Positions 14,611 to 24,486 are shown, counted from the first letter of the stretch. The stretch: DNA of 37,184 nucleotides from Planctomycetota bacterium (GCA_002862085.1 PKCK01000050.1:1-37184); one strand, 5' to 3'. A program made the numbers and translations. Notes: generated by a model not told the origin, from the letters alone.

Positions 14611-16968
14611 ATGACCCTTCCGCTCCTCGTCACGAAGGACATGTGGCAAGAGTTCGACGACGCCTGGGCCGAGCTCCGCTCGACCGGTGGCCCGATCGAC
14701 GAGCTGCTGCCCGCCCTCAAGCTCGCCGGCGAGAAGAAGCGCGCAGGCAGGCTGGTCCCGCAGGCCCGCGAGCACGCCGACGCGCTCGTCGCCGCCGGCC
14801 GCGCGGCGGACGCCGCGCTGATCCTCGGCGCCACCCTCGTCGCCGGTGGCAACCCGGGCGAGCTGAACGAGGATCTCGTGAAGGCCTCGGATGCCGCCTG
14901 GAGCGACGAGGAGTGGTACCCGATCTACCGAGAGGTCTCGGGCTTCGTGGAGGGCGCGTCGGACCTGCGCAAGCCCTGGAAGAAGTTCGCGAAGCTCATC
15001 GCGTTCACCGACGGGTCCGCTCTGTTCCACCCCGGCGGCTGGGGAGCTGGGCGGGTCACCGAGGCCAGCGCCAAGGACAACTTCATCAAGGTGAAGTTCT
15101 GGAACGGCCGGCAGGACGAGTTCCCCCTCAGCGCGGCGATGGACATCTTCGACCCGCTGCCGGAGGCCGACCTGCGAGCCCGATCCCTCGAGGACCCCGA
15201 GGCGCTCCGCAAGGAGGTGAAGGCCAACCCCCTCGAGGCGCTCTCCGCGATCCTCGTGCGCCACAACGGCCGCGCCACCACCACGACGATCAAGACCGCC
15301 ATGATGCAGATCGGCATCGAGGGCAGCGCATGGTCGGCCTGGTGGCGCAAGGCACGCAAGCTGGCGGAGAACTCCGACGACGTGGAGGTCAGCGGCACGC
15401 CGCAGAAATCGTTCGTCACCCAGCTCCTCGTGAAGAAGGACCCGGGCGAAGCGCTGCGCCGCATCCTGCAGCGCTCGACCAACCTCGCCGAGGTGCACGC
15501 ACGGGTCCGTGATCTGTTCGTCGGCGCCGGCGTGGAGGAGACCCTCGAGACCATCGCCATCGAGGAGCTCGCCAACGCCGCCGCTCCAGAGAGCGAACCC
15601 CTGCCGGAGCGCCTCGCGGCGTGGCTCCTGCTCCGCGAGAAGACCGGCGCGTCTCCCAAGCTCATGCGCGAGGTCCTCTACGAGGTGATGCAGGCGCCTG
15701 AGCCGCCCGATCCTTCCCAGCCGCCCGAGATCTGGAAGCTGTTCCAGGCGCTCCCGGGCGCGAAGGACCAGGAGCGCTCCGTGGAGCTGCTCCCCGAACT
15801 CTTCGGGACCGGCGGCGCTCAGCTGGCCCTGGAGGCCGTCGACGCCCAGCTCGCCGCGGCGAACGCCGAGGTCGCGTCCTTCGACGGCGACGCGGGCGAG
15901 ACGGCGACCGGCACCGCGGCGGCGCCCGCCGTCCAGGCGGAGGCGGCGTCGACGGAGACCGAGGACGATCTGTCCTGGATCGAGGACGTTCTCCCGCACC
16001 TCCAGCACGCGGCCCCCGGCCAGGTCCGACCGCTGATCGAGCGTCTGCGGGCCGCGGGTCACGAGGACGAGCTACGGTCCCACTACGCCGGCCTGCTCGC
16101 CCGCCCGCTGCGCAACCCGACGCTGATGATCGTGCTCGCCGACCGCTTCGAGGACGGCGGCGATCACGAGGACATGCCGACCCCGGTCCAGCGCGGCCAG
16201 GCCCTGCTCTCCCTCGCCGTCCACACGTTCCAGGAGCGCCGGGGCAACCCGCAGCTGACCCGGATCGCGGGCCGCCTGACGGATTTCCTCGCGAAGGGCA
16301 CGAAGCCGATGCTCAAGGAGCTGTTCAAGACGGCGGACGTCTCCGCGCTGCGAAGCGCCAACGTCACGGCGGGCCGTGGGGTCGACTCGGAGATCGAGAG
16401 CATCATCACCGAGGTCGCGCTGTCGAAGGACAAGCAGTTCTTCGCGCAGGACGCCGGGTTCTACTGGGAGAGCGTCACGATCTGGACGACCCGCGCGGGC
16501 CTGCGCCGGCGCTCCGCCGAGCTCAAGGAGCTGCGAGAGGTCAAGATCCCCGAGAACCAGGACGCCATCGGTCGGGCCGCGAGCTACGGCGACCTCTCCG
16601 AGAACTCGGAGTGGGAGGCCGCGATCGAGGAGCAGCGCAACCTCACGGCACGCGCCATGGAGATCGAGGAGGAGCTCCGCGAGACGGACCTCATCGAGGA
16701 CGCTGCGATCATCGAGGACACCGTCTGCCCCGGCACCCGCGTCCTCTATCGCGAGGTCGAGACCGGGAAGGAGTCGACGGTGCTGATCCTCGGCCCCTGG
16801 GACGACGATCAGGTCCTCGAGACCCAGGTCATCTCCTACCGCGCCCCGCTCGCCCAGGGCCTCCTCGGCCTCGAGCTCGGCGAGAAGAGCACGGTCAAGC
16901 TGCCCGGCGGTGAAGTGGACCTCGAGATCATCTCCATCGAGACCCCCGATCTCGCCGCGATCGGCTGA
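14611..16968 (+). CDS. Giant GreA-domain transcription elongation factor
   Basis: The last ~160 of 785 residues are a complete GreA: a coiled coil from about 622, tip SYGDLSENSEWEAA (about 658-671) with the acidic Asp/Glu pair that GreA inserts into RNA polymerase to stimulate transcript cleavage, and the FKBP-like C-terminal domain (VCPGTRVLY, then YRAPLAQGLLGLELGE). Standard GreA is about 158 residues. The ~620-residue N-terminal part is largely helical and contains FHPGGWGAGRV (139-149) with a following beta-rich IKVKFWNG. I recall a similar GWGxGxV element in the long GreA of Chlamydiae. A low-complexity Ala/Glu/Thr linker lies near residues 425-450. No second greA was seen here. The start ATG follows the hairpin at 14528; no Shine-Dalgarno sequence. 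Confidence 0.88.
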   Translation: MTLPLLVTKDMWQEFDDAWAELRSTGGPIDELLPALKLAGEKKRAGRLVPQAREHADALVAAGRAADAALILGATLVAGGNPGELNEDLVKASDAAWSDEEWYPIYREVSGFVEGASDLRKPWKKFAKLIAFTDGSALFHPGGWGAGRVTEASAKDNFIKVKFWNGRQDEFPLSAAMDIFDPLPEADLRARSLEDPEALRKEVKANPLEALSAILVRHNGRATTTTIKTAMMQIGIEGSAWSAWWRKARKLAENSDDVEVSGTPQKSFVTQLLVKKDPGEALRRILQRSTNLAEVHARVRDLFVGAGVEETLETIAIEELANAAAPESEPLPERLAAWLLLREKTGASPKLMREVLYEVMQAPEPPDPSQPPEIWKLFQALPGAKDQERSVELLPELFGTGGAQLALEAVDAQLAAANAEVASFDGDAGETATGTAAAPAVQAEAASTETEDDLSWIEDVLPHLQHAAPGQVRPLIERLRAAGHEDELRSHYAGLLARPLRNPTLMIVLADRFEDGGDHEDMPTPVQRGQALLSLAVHTFQERRGNPQLTRIAGRLTDFLAKGTKPMLKELFKTADVSALRSANVTAGRGVDSEIESIITEVALSKDKQFFAQDAGFYWESVTIWTTRAGLRRRSAELKELREVKIPENQDAIGRAASYGDLSENSEWEAAIEEQRNLTARAMEIEEELRETDLIEDAAIIEDTVCPGTRVLYREVETGKESTVLILGPWDDDQVLETQVISYRAPLAQGLLGLELGEKSTVKLPGGEVDLEIISIETPDLAAIG

Positions 16969-16989
16969 TCCAGGCCGGTCCGCGCTCGA

Positions 16990-17029
16990 GCGGCCCCGCC
17001 CTCCCGATCCTGCGGGTGGGCGGGGCCGC
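16990..17029 (+). terminator. Long GC hairpin after greA
   Basis: GCGGCCCCGCCC (16990-17001) pairs perfectly with GGGCGGGGCCGC (17018-17029). Inside, CCC/GGG extends the stem beyond one T-T mismatch. It lacks a U-tract and sits 21 bases after the greA stop. Confidence 0.6.
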
Positions 17030-17130
17030 CTGCGTCGAGGGCCTCGCAGGGCCCCCCGAGCGGCTGCGCCCACATGCCGCGCTCTCGTTTCGAGATTGAG
17101 TGGCTCTCCCTGGAAGGAACTCCATCAGTC

Positions 17131-17164
17131 GTTCATGATGTAGTGTCGAAGACACGCCATGAAC
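17131..17164 (+). promoter_or_regulatory. Nested inverted repeats over promoter and start of the ArsR-MTase gene
   Basis: The outer arms GTTCATG (17131-17137) and CATGAAC (17158-17164) enclose inner arms GTGTC (17143-17147) and GACAC (17151-17155). TAGTGT (17141-17146), a likely -10, lies inside, and the right outer arm contains the start codon. The arrangement suits an autoregulatory ArsR-type operator at the core promoter. Confidence 0.5.
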
Positions 17165-18181
17165 GTCTCCACCACCAGCCAGACCGCCCCGGCTCTGCTC
17201 CGGGTCCTCAGCGATGGGACGCGCCTCCGCGCCCTGGCGCTGCTGGCGCGTGAGGAGCTGTCCGTCGGGGAACTCAGCCGGTGCCTGGCCATGACCCAGA
17301 GCCGCGTGAGCAACCATCTCCGCGTCCTGAGGGAGCACGACCTCCTGATCGAACGCCGCTCGGGCACCAGTACGTTCCTCCGCGCTGCGCTCGGCGCCGG
17401 GTCCGCGGACTCCGCCGCCGACCGCCTCTGGTCCGCCGTGGCTCCCGACCTGGATGCGGTCCCCGAGGCCGAGGCGGACCGCCTGCGGCTCCTGGGGGTG
17501 CTCGCGGAGCGGAACACGGACGACGCCTCGTTCTTCGACCGGATGGCCGGAGACTGGGACAAGGTCGGAGCCCTCTTCGCCCGGGGTGAGGCTCGCCAGC
17601 GCGCCGCGGCTCATCTGCTCCCCGCTGGCCTCACGTTCGCCGACCTGGGCTGCGGCACGGGCTACGTCGCCCGCGCCCTCGTCGGTCTCTGCTCCCGGCT
17701 CGTCTGCATCGACCGCTCCGAGGGCATGCTCGAGGAGGCCGAACGGCGTTTGCGCGAACAAGGGGCGAGCGGGACCGAGATGGAGTTCCGGCGCGGCGAG
17801 CTCGACGCACTTCCCCTCGAGGACGGAGAGCTCGATGGCGCCGTGGCGGCGATGGTCCTCCACCACCTGCCGGAGCTCGATCCGGCCCTGCACGAGATGC
17901 GACGCGCCCTGAAGCCGGGAGGAACGCTCAGCGTCATCGAGCTGATGCCGCACCGCGAGGCGTGGATGCACGCCGATCTGGGCGATCGTCACCTGGGACT
18001 GGACCCCACCGAGGTCCAGGCGGCCTTCGCCCGCGCAGGCTTCACCGACCTGCGCGTCGAGCCCCTCGACGACCGCTACTGCCCGGTTCCGAGCGCGCAG
18101 CAGCCCAACACCGATCCACGCGGCGGAGAGTCCGTCGCGCTTGCCCTCTACCTCGTCCGCGGGCGTGTCCCGCAATCCTGA
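17159..18181 (+). CDS. ArsR-family regulator fused to a SAM-dependent methyltransferase
   Basis: Two domains in 340 residues. Residues 8-76 are an ArsR-type winged helix (LRVLSDGTRLRALALL, then the recognition-helix segment TQSRVSNHLRVLREHDLL). No Cys pair of the metal-sensing CVC type is present. Residues 120-335 form a class I methyltransferase with motif I FADLGCGTGYVARAL (160-174), motif II VCIDRSEGML and LHHLPELDPALHEM. ahcY follows after 42 bases and is probably co-transcribed. ArsR-MTase fusions and the ArsR-type SahR are known as regulators of SAH and methionine-cycle genes in other bacteria, so sensing SAM or SAH through the methyltransferase fold is a reasonable inference. Nested inverted repeats overlap its start, suggesting autoregulation. 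The methyl acceptor, if any, is unknown. Confidence 0.88.
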   Translation: MNVSTTSQTAPALLRVLSDGTRLRALALLAREELSVGELSRCLAMTQSRVSNHLRVLREHDLLIERRSGTSTFLRAALGAGSADSAADRLWSAVAPDLDAVPEAEADRLRLLGVLAERNTDDASFFDRMAGDWDKVGALFARGEARQRAAAHLLPAGLTFADLGCGTGYVARALVGLCSRLVCIDRSEGMLEEAERRLREQGASGTEMEFRRGELDALPLEDGELDGAVAAMVLHHLPELDPALHEMRRALKPGGTLSVIELMPHREAWMHADLGDRHLGLDPTEVQAAFARAGFTDLRVEPLDDRYCPVPSAQQPNTDPRGGESVALALYLVRGRVPQS

Positions 18182-18223
18182 AGCTCCGCGACCGCGGGGC
18201 CTCCGAACCAAAGAGCCACTCAG

Positions 18224-19693
<1,470 letters not shown>

Positions 19694-19699
19694 TCCGAG

Positions 19700-19719
19700 C
19701 GCCCGCGCCAGCGGGCGTT
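19700..19719 (+). terminator. Small GC hairpin after ahcY
   Basis: CGCCCGC, loop GCCA, GCGGGCG, then TT. It starts 7 bases after the ahcY stop. It is short and has almost no U-tract, so it is a weak terminator candidate. Confidence 0.4.
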
Positions 19720-19786
19720 CACGGCCCTGCAGGCCACGCTGTCCCGTTTCAGGCACCCGCCTGTGAGCTGGAAAGCGGCCTGTCCG

Positions 19787-19828
19787 AGCGCGAGGCGCGC
19801 ACCCCCTCCCGGGTGCCCGCCTCGCGCT
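19787..19828 (+). repeat. Very stable inverted repeat directly upstream of the sulfatase start
   Basis: AGCGCGAGGCG (19787-19797) pairs perfectly with CGCCTCGCGCT (19818-19828). Inside, beyond one C-C mismatch, GCACCC (19799-19804) pairs with GGGTGC (19811-19816), leaving a six-base loop: 17 pairs in 42 bases. It ends two bases before an in-frame ATG (19831) and 14 bases before the chosen start. It could be a terminator for ahcY transcripts (weak T-rich tail TGTATGTTT), or an operator or translation block for the sulfatase. Confidence 0.6.
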
Positions 19829-19842
19829 GTATGTTTCGTCGT

Positions 19843-21150
19843 ATGCGCGTCTGCACGGCACTCCTCCTCGTCCCCCTGATCCTCTCCGGGGCGACCCCTG
19901 CCCTGGCCGTTCAGGCCGGCGGGCCGACGTCCGCGCTCGGGACCCCGGCGCGGATGCTGGTCGTCGACATCGACGACGTGGGCTTCGATCTCTTGCGAGA
20001 GACCCCCACGCCGACCCTCGACGCGCTCGAGCGCGGCGGCCGGCTGTTCACGTCGTTCACGACGGCGCCGACCTGCTCCCCCACGCGCGCCATGTTCCAC
20101 GCGGGCGCGCAGTGCAGTCACCCCGACCTCCTCGTCGGCCAGATCTTCAACGCGGACACGACGGCGGTGATGCCCACGTCCCCGCTCGTGCCCCTCCCGC
20201 GGCTGCTGTCGAGCGCGGGCTACACCACGGCCAAGATCGGCAAGTGGCATCTGTCGGGCTATCCGAACCCCGACCACCCGCGCCAGTGCGGCTACGACCA
20301 CTACACCGGACACATCGCCAACGTTCGCAGCAGCGTCGCGGAGACCTACTGGGAGTACCCGATGGCGGTGGACGGCGTGGTCCTTCCCAGGGCGCCTCGT
20401 CCTTACCTGACCACCGCGGAGACCGACGACGGGATCGCCGCCATCCGCGCGGGGTTCGACTTCGTCTCGGTCAGCTACCACGGGCCCCACGGGCCCTGGC
20501 ACGAGCCGCCTGCTCACCTGCACACCCGGGTCGACCTCGGAACGGATCGGGAGAAGACGCGGGCGATGCTGGAGGCCGTGGACACGGAGCTCCGCCGCCT
20601 CCTCGCGGAGGCGTTGCCCCGCGGCTACACCGTCGTCGTGTTCGCCGACAACGGCACGGCGAGCCAGATCGGAGGCCAGAAAGCGACGATGTACGACGGC
20701 GGAGTGATCTGTCCTCTCTGGGTCTTCGGCCCGGGGATCTCGTCGGGGGTCGACCCCAACCCCGTCGGCGCCGTGGACCTCTACGCCACCGTGGCCCTCT
20801 GGTTCGGGATCCCCGCAGGGGCCGGCAGCGGCCATCCGACGCGGGGTCCGGACTCGCGCTCGTTCCTCCCCGCGTGGCGTGGTTTCGACGTCGCCCGACG
20901 CTGGACCTACGCGGAGCGCTTCAGGCGACTCGGCCAGGACCCACGGATCTCCGGCGTCCAGTGGCGCCGCATGGTTCGGAGCGAACGCTTCAAGCTCGTG
21001 CACGACGACGAGTTCGTCGGTCAGCGCCGCTTCCACGACCTCCTCACAGACCCTGACGAGGCCGTCAACCTGCTCGACCCCGGAGCGATCCTCGAGCCTG
21101 CCGCAGCGCTGGCGAAGCGGACCTTCGAGTTCATCTTCAGCCGGATCTGA
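19843..21150 (+). CDS. Exported sulfatase (Cys-type, formylglycine-dependent)
   Basis: Sulfate-ester hydrolase of the alkaline-phosphatase superfamily; 435 residues. A signal peptide (MRVCTALLLVPLILSG, cleavage after about ALA-V) leads it to the periplasm. Residues 42-46 VDIDDVG supply metal ligands, and CSPTR at 78-82 is the C-x-P-x-R site where Cys is converted to formylglycine by a sulfatase-modifying enzyme (not in this window). AKIGKWHLSG and VVFADNGTAS are further family motifs. An in-frame ATG at 19831 would add MFRR. I preferred 19843 because TATGTT ends 7 bases upstream and the strong inverted repeat ends just before 19831. The substrate, possibly a sulfated polysaccharide, cannot be read from sequence. 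No other carbohydrate-degrading gene is adjacent. Confidence 0.88.
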   Translation: MRVCTALLLVPLILSGATPALAVQAGGPTSALGTPARMLVVDIDDVGFDLLRETPTPTLDALERGGRLFTSFTTAPTCSPTRAMFHAGAQCSHPDLLVGQIFNADTTAVMPTSPLVPLPRLLSSAGYTTAKIGKWHLSGYPNPDHPRQCGYDHYTGHIANVRSSVAETYWEYPMAVDGVVLPRAPRPYLTTAETDDGIAAIRAGFDFVSVSYHGPHGPWHEPPAHLHTRVDLGTDREKTRAMLEAVDTELRRLLAEALPRGYTVVVFADNGTASQIGGQKATMYDGGVICPLWVFGPGISSGVDPNPVGAVDLYATVALWFGIPAGAGSGHPTRGPDSRSFLPAWRGFDVARRWTYAERFRRLGQDPRISGVQWRRMVRSERFKLVHDDEFVGQRRFHDLLTDPDEAVNLLDPGAILEPAAALAKRTFEFIFSRI

Positions 21151-21188
21151 CCCGCGGAGCCGCCGTTCCTTGCCCGCCCTCCCGGTCC

Positions 21189-21194
21189 TACCAT
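21189..21194 (+). promoter_or_regulatory. -10 box of pfk (TACCAT)
   Basis: TACCAT, identical to the tRNA-Leu -10, ends 9 bases before the ATG at 21204. TTCCTT lies 17 bases further upstream as a poor -35. The leader would be about 2 bases. Confidence 0.45.
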
Positions 21195-21203
21195 GTGGCG
21201 GCG

Positions 21204-22364
21204 ATGACCAGTGTTCCTCCGCGCCGTATCGGCGTCCTCACCGGCGGCGGCGACTGCCCCGGCCTCAACGCCGTGATCCGGGCCGTCACGAAGCACGCGC
21301 TCCAGGCAGGGCTCGACGTCCACGGGATCGAGGACGGCTTCCTCGGTCTGATCGAGGACCGCGTCCGCGAGCTGCGCTACGACGACGTCTCCGGCATCCT
21401 CAAGCTCGGCGGCACGATCCTTGGGACCTCGAACAAGGCGAACCCCGCGAAGTTCGCGACGGGCTACGACGCGAACGGTGCGGTCGTCTGGGAGGACGTG
21501 ACGGAGCGCTGCTTCCGGACGATCGAGCGCCACGGATTGGAGGCGCTCGTGGTGATCGGCGGCGACGGGACCATGGCCTGCGCCCAGCCCTTCGCCGCCG
21601 CGGGCATCCCGATCATCGGCGTGCCCAAGACCATCGACAACGACGTCATCGGGACGGATCTGACCTTCGGTTTCCAGTCCGCGGTGGAGGTCGCGACCGA
21701 GGCGCTGGACCGCGTGCACTCGACCGCCGAGAGCCACGGCCGGGCGCTCGTCGTGGAGGTCATGGGCCGCAACGCCGGATGGATCGCCCTGCGCGCCGGC
21801 GTGGCGGGCGGCGCGGACGTGATCCTCGTCCCGGAGATCCCCTTCGAGATCGATCGCGTCGTCGAGCAGGTGGAGTGGCGGCGCTCGCTCGGCCGACGCT
21901 GCACGATCCTCTGCGTGGCGGAGGGCGCCGCCCCGGTCGGCGGGGAGCAGATCGTCCACGCCCTCGACCCGACCTCCCCCGACCCCGTGAAGCTCGGCGG
22001 AATCGGCGCGTGGGTGGCAGCGCAGATCGACGCCCGCTCCGAGGTGGAGGCTCGCGCGGTGACGCTCGGGCACACGCAGCGCGGCGGCTCGCCCGTGCCG
22101 GGGGATCGCGTGCTCGGGACCAGGTTCGGCGCCGAGGCGACGCGCCTGCTCCTCGAGGGCGAGACCGGGCGGATGGTCGCCTGGGTCGACGGGCGCGTCC
22201 GCGACGTACCGATCACCGACCCGGCCGCGGGACAGCGGACGATCCAGGCGGACGAGCCGCTCCTCGCGGCCGCGAGGGCCTGCTTCACGAGCTTCGGCGA
22301 CAGGCCGCCGGCCCATCTGTCGGAGGGCAAACGCGGCCGCGGCCCTCAGGGCCTGCTTCGATGA
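21204..22364 (+). CDS. 6-phosphofructokinase (mixed-type group III)
   Basis: Phosphorylates fructose 6-phosphate in glycolysis. The 386-residue protein has GVLTGGGDCPGLNAVIR at the phosphoryl-donor site, GGDGT at 119-123, PKTIDND at 141-147, VEVMGRNAGWIA and VTLGHTQRGGSP. The two diagnostic positions disagree in an informative way. Gly122 (E. coli Gly104) predicts ATP as donor, whereas Lys142 (E. coli Gly124) is the residue of PPi-dependent enzymes. This Gly/Lys combination is known from the so-called group III or X PFKs, which usually prefer ATP. ATG 21204 was chosen over GTG 21195. The stop overlaps the next gene by ATGA, so the Gfo/Idh-type enzyme is co-translated. Confidence 0.92.
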   Translation: MTSVPPRRIGVLTGGGDCPGLNAVIRAVTKHALQAGLDVHGIEDGFLGLIEDRVRELRYDDVSGILKLGGTILGTSNKANPAKFATGYDANGAVVWEDVTERCFRTIERHGLEALVVIGGDGTMACAQPFAAAGIPIIGVPKTIDNDVIGTDLTFGFQSAVEVATEALDRVHSTAESHGRALVVEVMGRNAGWIALRAGVAGGADVILVPEIPFEIDRVVEQVEWRRSLGRRCTILCVAEGAAPVGGEQIVHALDPTSPDPVKLGGIGAWVAAQIDARSEVEARAVTLGHTQRGGSPVPGDRVLGTRFGAEATRLLLEGETGRMVAWVDGRVRDVPITDPAAGQRTIQADEPLLAAARACFTSFGDRPPAHLSEGKRGRGPQGLLR

Positions 22365-23473
22365 GCGTCCGCGTCGCGCTCCTGGGCAACTCCTTCGCCC
22401 GCCTCGCGCAGCTTCCCGCCCTCCGATGGGCGCGGGAGAACGGCGGACCGCACGAGGTGGTCGCGCTCGCCGGTCACGACCTCGAGAAGGCGCGAGCGAC
22501 CGCCGACGAGTGGGCCATCCCCACGGTGACGGACGACTGGACCTCGCTCTTCGGCGCGGACGCAGCGCACTTCGACCTCGTCATCGTCTCGACGCCCACC
22601 CACCTCCATGCGCCGATGGTGAGAGCGGCCCTGGAGAGCGGCGCTGCTGTGCTCTGCGAGAAACCCTTCGCGATGGGCGGGGACGAAGCGCGAGAGCTCA
22701 CCGCTCTCGCCCGGGGCAGACTGGCCCTCATCGACCATCAGACCCGCTGGAGCCCGTGGAGGCGCGCCTTCAAGGCCGCCGTCTCCGAAGGCGTCGTGGG
22801 CACGCCCTGGGCGGGTCGCGCCCAGATGCGCGTCGCGTCGGTCCCGAGGCTCGGAGCCCCCATGACGTGGTGGTACGACGAGGCCCGCGGCGGCGGGATC
22901 CTCGGGGCGCTCGGGAGTCACGTGCTCGACGGCGTCGTGGACCAGTTCGGCCGCCGCTTCGCCGAGGTCACGGCGCGCCTCTCCACGATGATCCAGGAGC
23001 GCCCGGGAGAGGGCGGCGCCGCCGTACCCGTCACCGCTGACGAGGAAGCGTGGCTGCACTGCGTCATGGACGACGGTCTCCCGCTGACCGTCGAGACCAG
23101 CATCGTCGCCTTCGGCTGCGAACGCGATGCTGGCCAGGGGAACCTCCTCGAGCTTCGAGGCTCCGACGGCACGCTGCGCCTCGAGGGGGAGACCCACCTC
23201 GTCTTCATCCCTCACGGCGAGGCCGCGCGGGAGTTCGCCGTCGAACCGCTGCCGACCTGCGACGAGTACGGCATGGGGTCGAGCGGCATGTTCCCCCGCT
23301 GTCTCCCGACCTACCTGCGCGACGTCCTCGCCGCCGTCGACGCCGGACGGACCGCGCTGGAGGGCGCGGCGACCTTCGCGAGCGCTGTTCACGTGATGGA
23401 CGTCATGGACGCAGCGCGAACCTCTCACCGCGAGGGCCGCCAGGTCACCGTCGGAGGGAGCCACGTTGGCTGA
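22361..23473 (+). CDS. Gfo/Idh/MocA-family oxidoreductase
   Basis: NAD(P)-dependent sugar or cyclitol dehydrogenase-like protein of 370 residues. The N-terminal Rossmann part has VSTPTHLHAPMVRAALESG and the family's EKPFA (100-104). The C-terminal alpha/beta domain has GGGILGALGSHVLD. The usual GxGxxG of the first loop is altered to LLGNSFARLAQLPAL, keeping only the first Gly, so cofactor binding may be unusual. The start at 22361 forms ATGA with the pfk stop, and its own end overlaps gluQ by 8 bases. The substrate is unknown; co-translation with phosphofructokinase hints at sugar metabolism but could be coincidental. Confidence 0.85.
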   Translation: MSVRVALLGNSFARLAQLPALRWARENGGPHEVVALAGHDLEKARATADEWAIPTVTDDWTSLFGADAAHFDLVIVSTPTHLHAPMVRAALESGAAVLCEKPFAMGGDEARELTALARGRLALIDHQTRWSPWRRAFKAAVSEGVVGTPWAGRAQMRVASVPRLGAPMTWWYDEARGGGILGALGSHVLDGVVDQFGRRFAEVTARLSTMIQERPGEGGAAVPVTADEEAWLHCVMDDGLPLTVETSIVAFGCERDAGQGNLLELRGSDGTLRLEGETHLVFIPHGEAAREFAVEPLPTCDEYGMGSSGMFPRCLPTYLRDVLAAVDAGRTALEGAATFASAVHVMDVMDAARTSHREGRQVTVGGSHVG

Positions 23474-24443
23474 CGCCCCCGACGTCGTCGGTCGCCTGGC
23501 CCCGTCGCCGACCGGGCGACTCCACCTCGGCCACGCGCGCTCCTTCCTGATCGCATGGTGGTCCGCCCGCGCACAGGGGGGGCGCGTGGTCCTCCGTATC
23601 GAGGACCTCGATGGGGAACGCGTCAAACCCGGCGCGACGGACCTCGTCCTCGAGGATCTCGCGTGGCTCGGCCTCGACTGGGACGGTGAACCGCTCCTCC
23701 AGACCAGGCGCGCCCCCGCCCATCGCGAGGCACTCGCATCACTCGTCCAGCAGGGCCTCGCCTATCCCTGCGTATGCACGCGGCGCGAGATCAGCGAAGC
23801 CGCCAGCGCTCCCCACGGGGACACGGGCGAGCGGCCCTATCCCGGCACGTGCCGCGGCCGCTATGCGAGCGTCGACGAGGCCCGCGCCGCCACGGGCAGG
23901 GAGCCCGCGATCCGGTTGGCCGTCGATCCTTCGCGAGGCCCGGTGGCCTTCGAGGACGCGATCCAGGGCACCTGCGCGGTCGACGTCGCCGCAGCAGCGG
24001 GCGACTTCGTCATCGGCAGGAAGGACGGGAAAGCGGCCTACCAGCTCGCGACGCCCCTCGACGATGCCCACCAGGCCGTGACCGAGGTGGTGCGCGGCGC
24101 CGACCTCGTTCCCAGCGCCGGACGCCAGGCGCTCGTCCTCGAGTCCCTCGGGCTCGACGTACCGCATCAGGCCCACGTGGGGCTGGTCGAGAGCGCCGAC
24201 GGCCTCCGCCTCGCCAAGCGGGCGGGGGCGCTCTCCCTGGAGGAGCTCCGAGGATCCGGTGTCTCGCCTGAGCGGATCGCCACCTGGGCCGCCGCGAGCG
24301 TGGGTCGGGTCGCCGCGGGTGCGCCCCGGCCTGCCTCCGCCTGGATCGATGGATTCACCCTGCAGTCCGTTCCTCCTCACCCCACGAGGCTCGCTCCAGA
24401 GGACCCCCTGGGGCCTCTCCCGCTGATGCCCCCGGACCACTGA
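23466..24443 (+). CDS. gluQ: Glutamyl-queuosine tRNA(Asp) synthetase
   Basis: Activates glutamate and attaches it to the queuosine at position 34 of tRNA-Asp. The 325-residue protein is the shortened GluRS catalytic core without an anticodon-binding domain. HIGH-like motif HLGHA (20-24), RIEDLDGERV, zinc ligands Cys102, Cys104, Tyr125 and Cys129 (C-x-C ... Y-x3-C as in E. coli GluQRS), and a KMSKS-like LAKRAGALS. The KMSKS counterpart is degenerate compared with KLSKQ. The start is TTG (23466), preceded by GGAGGGAG at ideal spacing, and it overlaps the end of the oxidoreductase gene by 8 bases. Queuosine synthesis genes are not in this window. Confidence 0.92.
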   Translation: MADAPDVVGRLAPSPTGRLHLGHARSFLIAWWSARAQGGRVVLRIEDLDGERVKPGATDLVLEDLAWLGLDWDGEPLLQTRRAPAHREALASLVQQGLAYPCVCTRREISEAASAPHGDTGERPYPGTCRGRYASVDEARAATGREPAIRLAVDPSRGPVAFEDAIQGTCAVDVAAAAGDFVIGRKDGKAAYQLATPLDDAHQAVTEVVRGADLVPSAGRQALVLESLGLDVPHQAHVGLVESADGLRLAKRAGALSLEELRGSGVSPERIATWAAASVGRVAAGAPRPASAWIDGFTLQSVPPHPTRLAPEDPLGPLPLMPPDH

Positions 24444-24486
24444 GCCTGCCTGCGTCTGCCCTCTGCGGGCGTTCGAAGCCATCGAC

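Noticed and set aside
18182..18223. SAH riboswitch ahead of ahcY
   Set aside because: The 42-base gap is too short and has none of the conserved SAH-riboswitch core.
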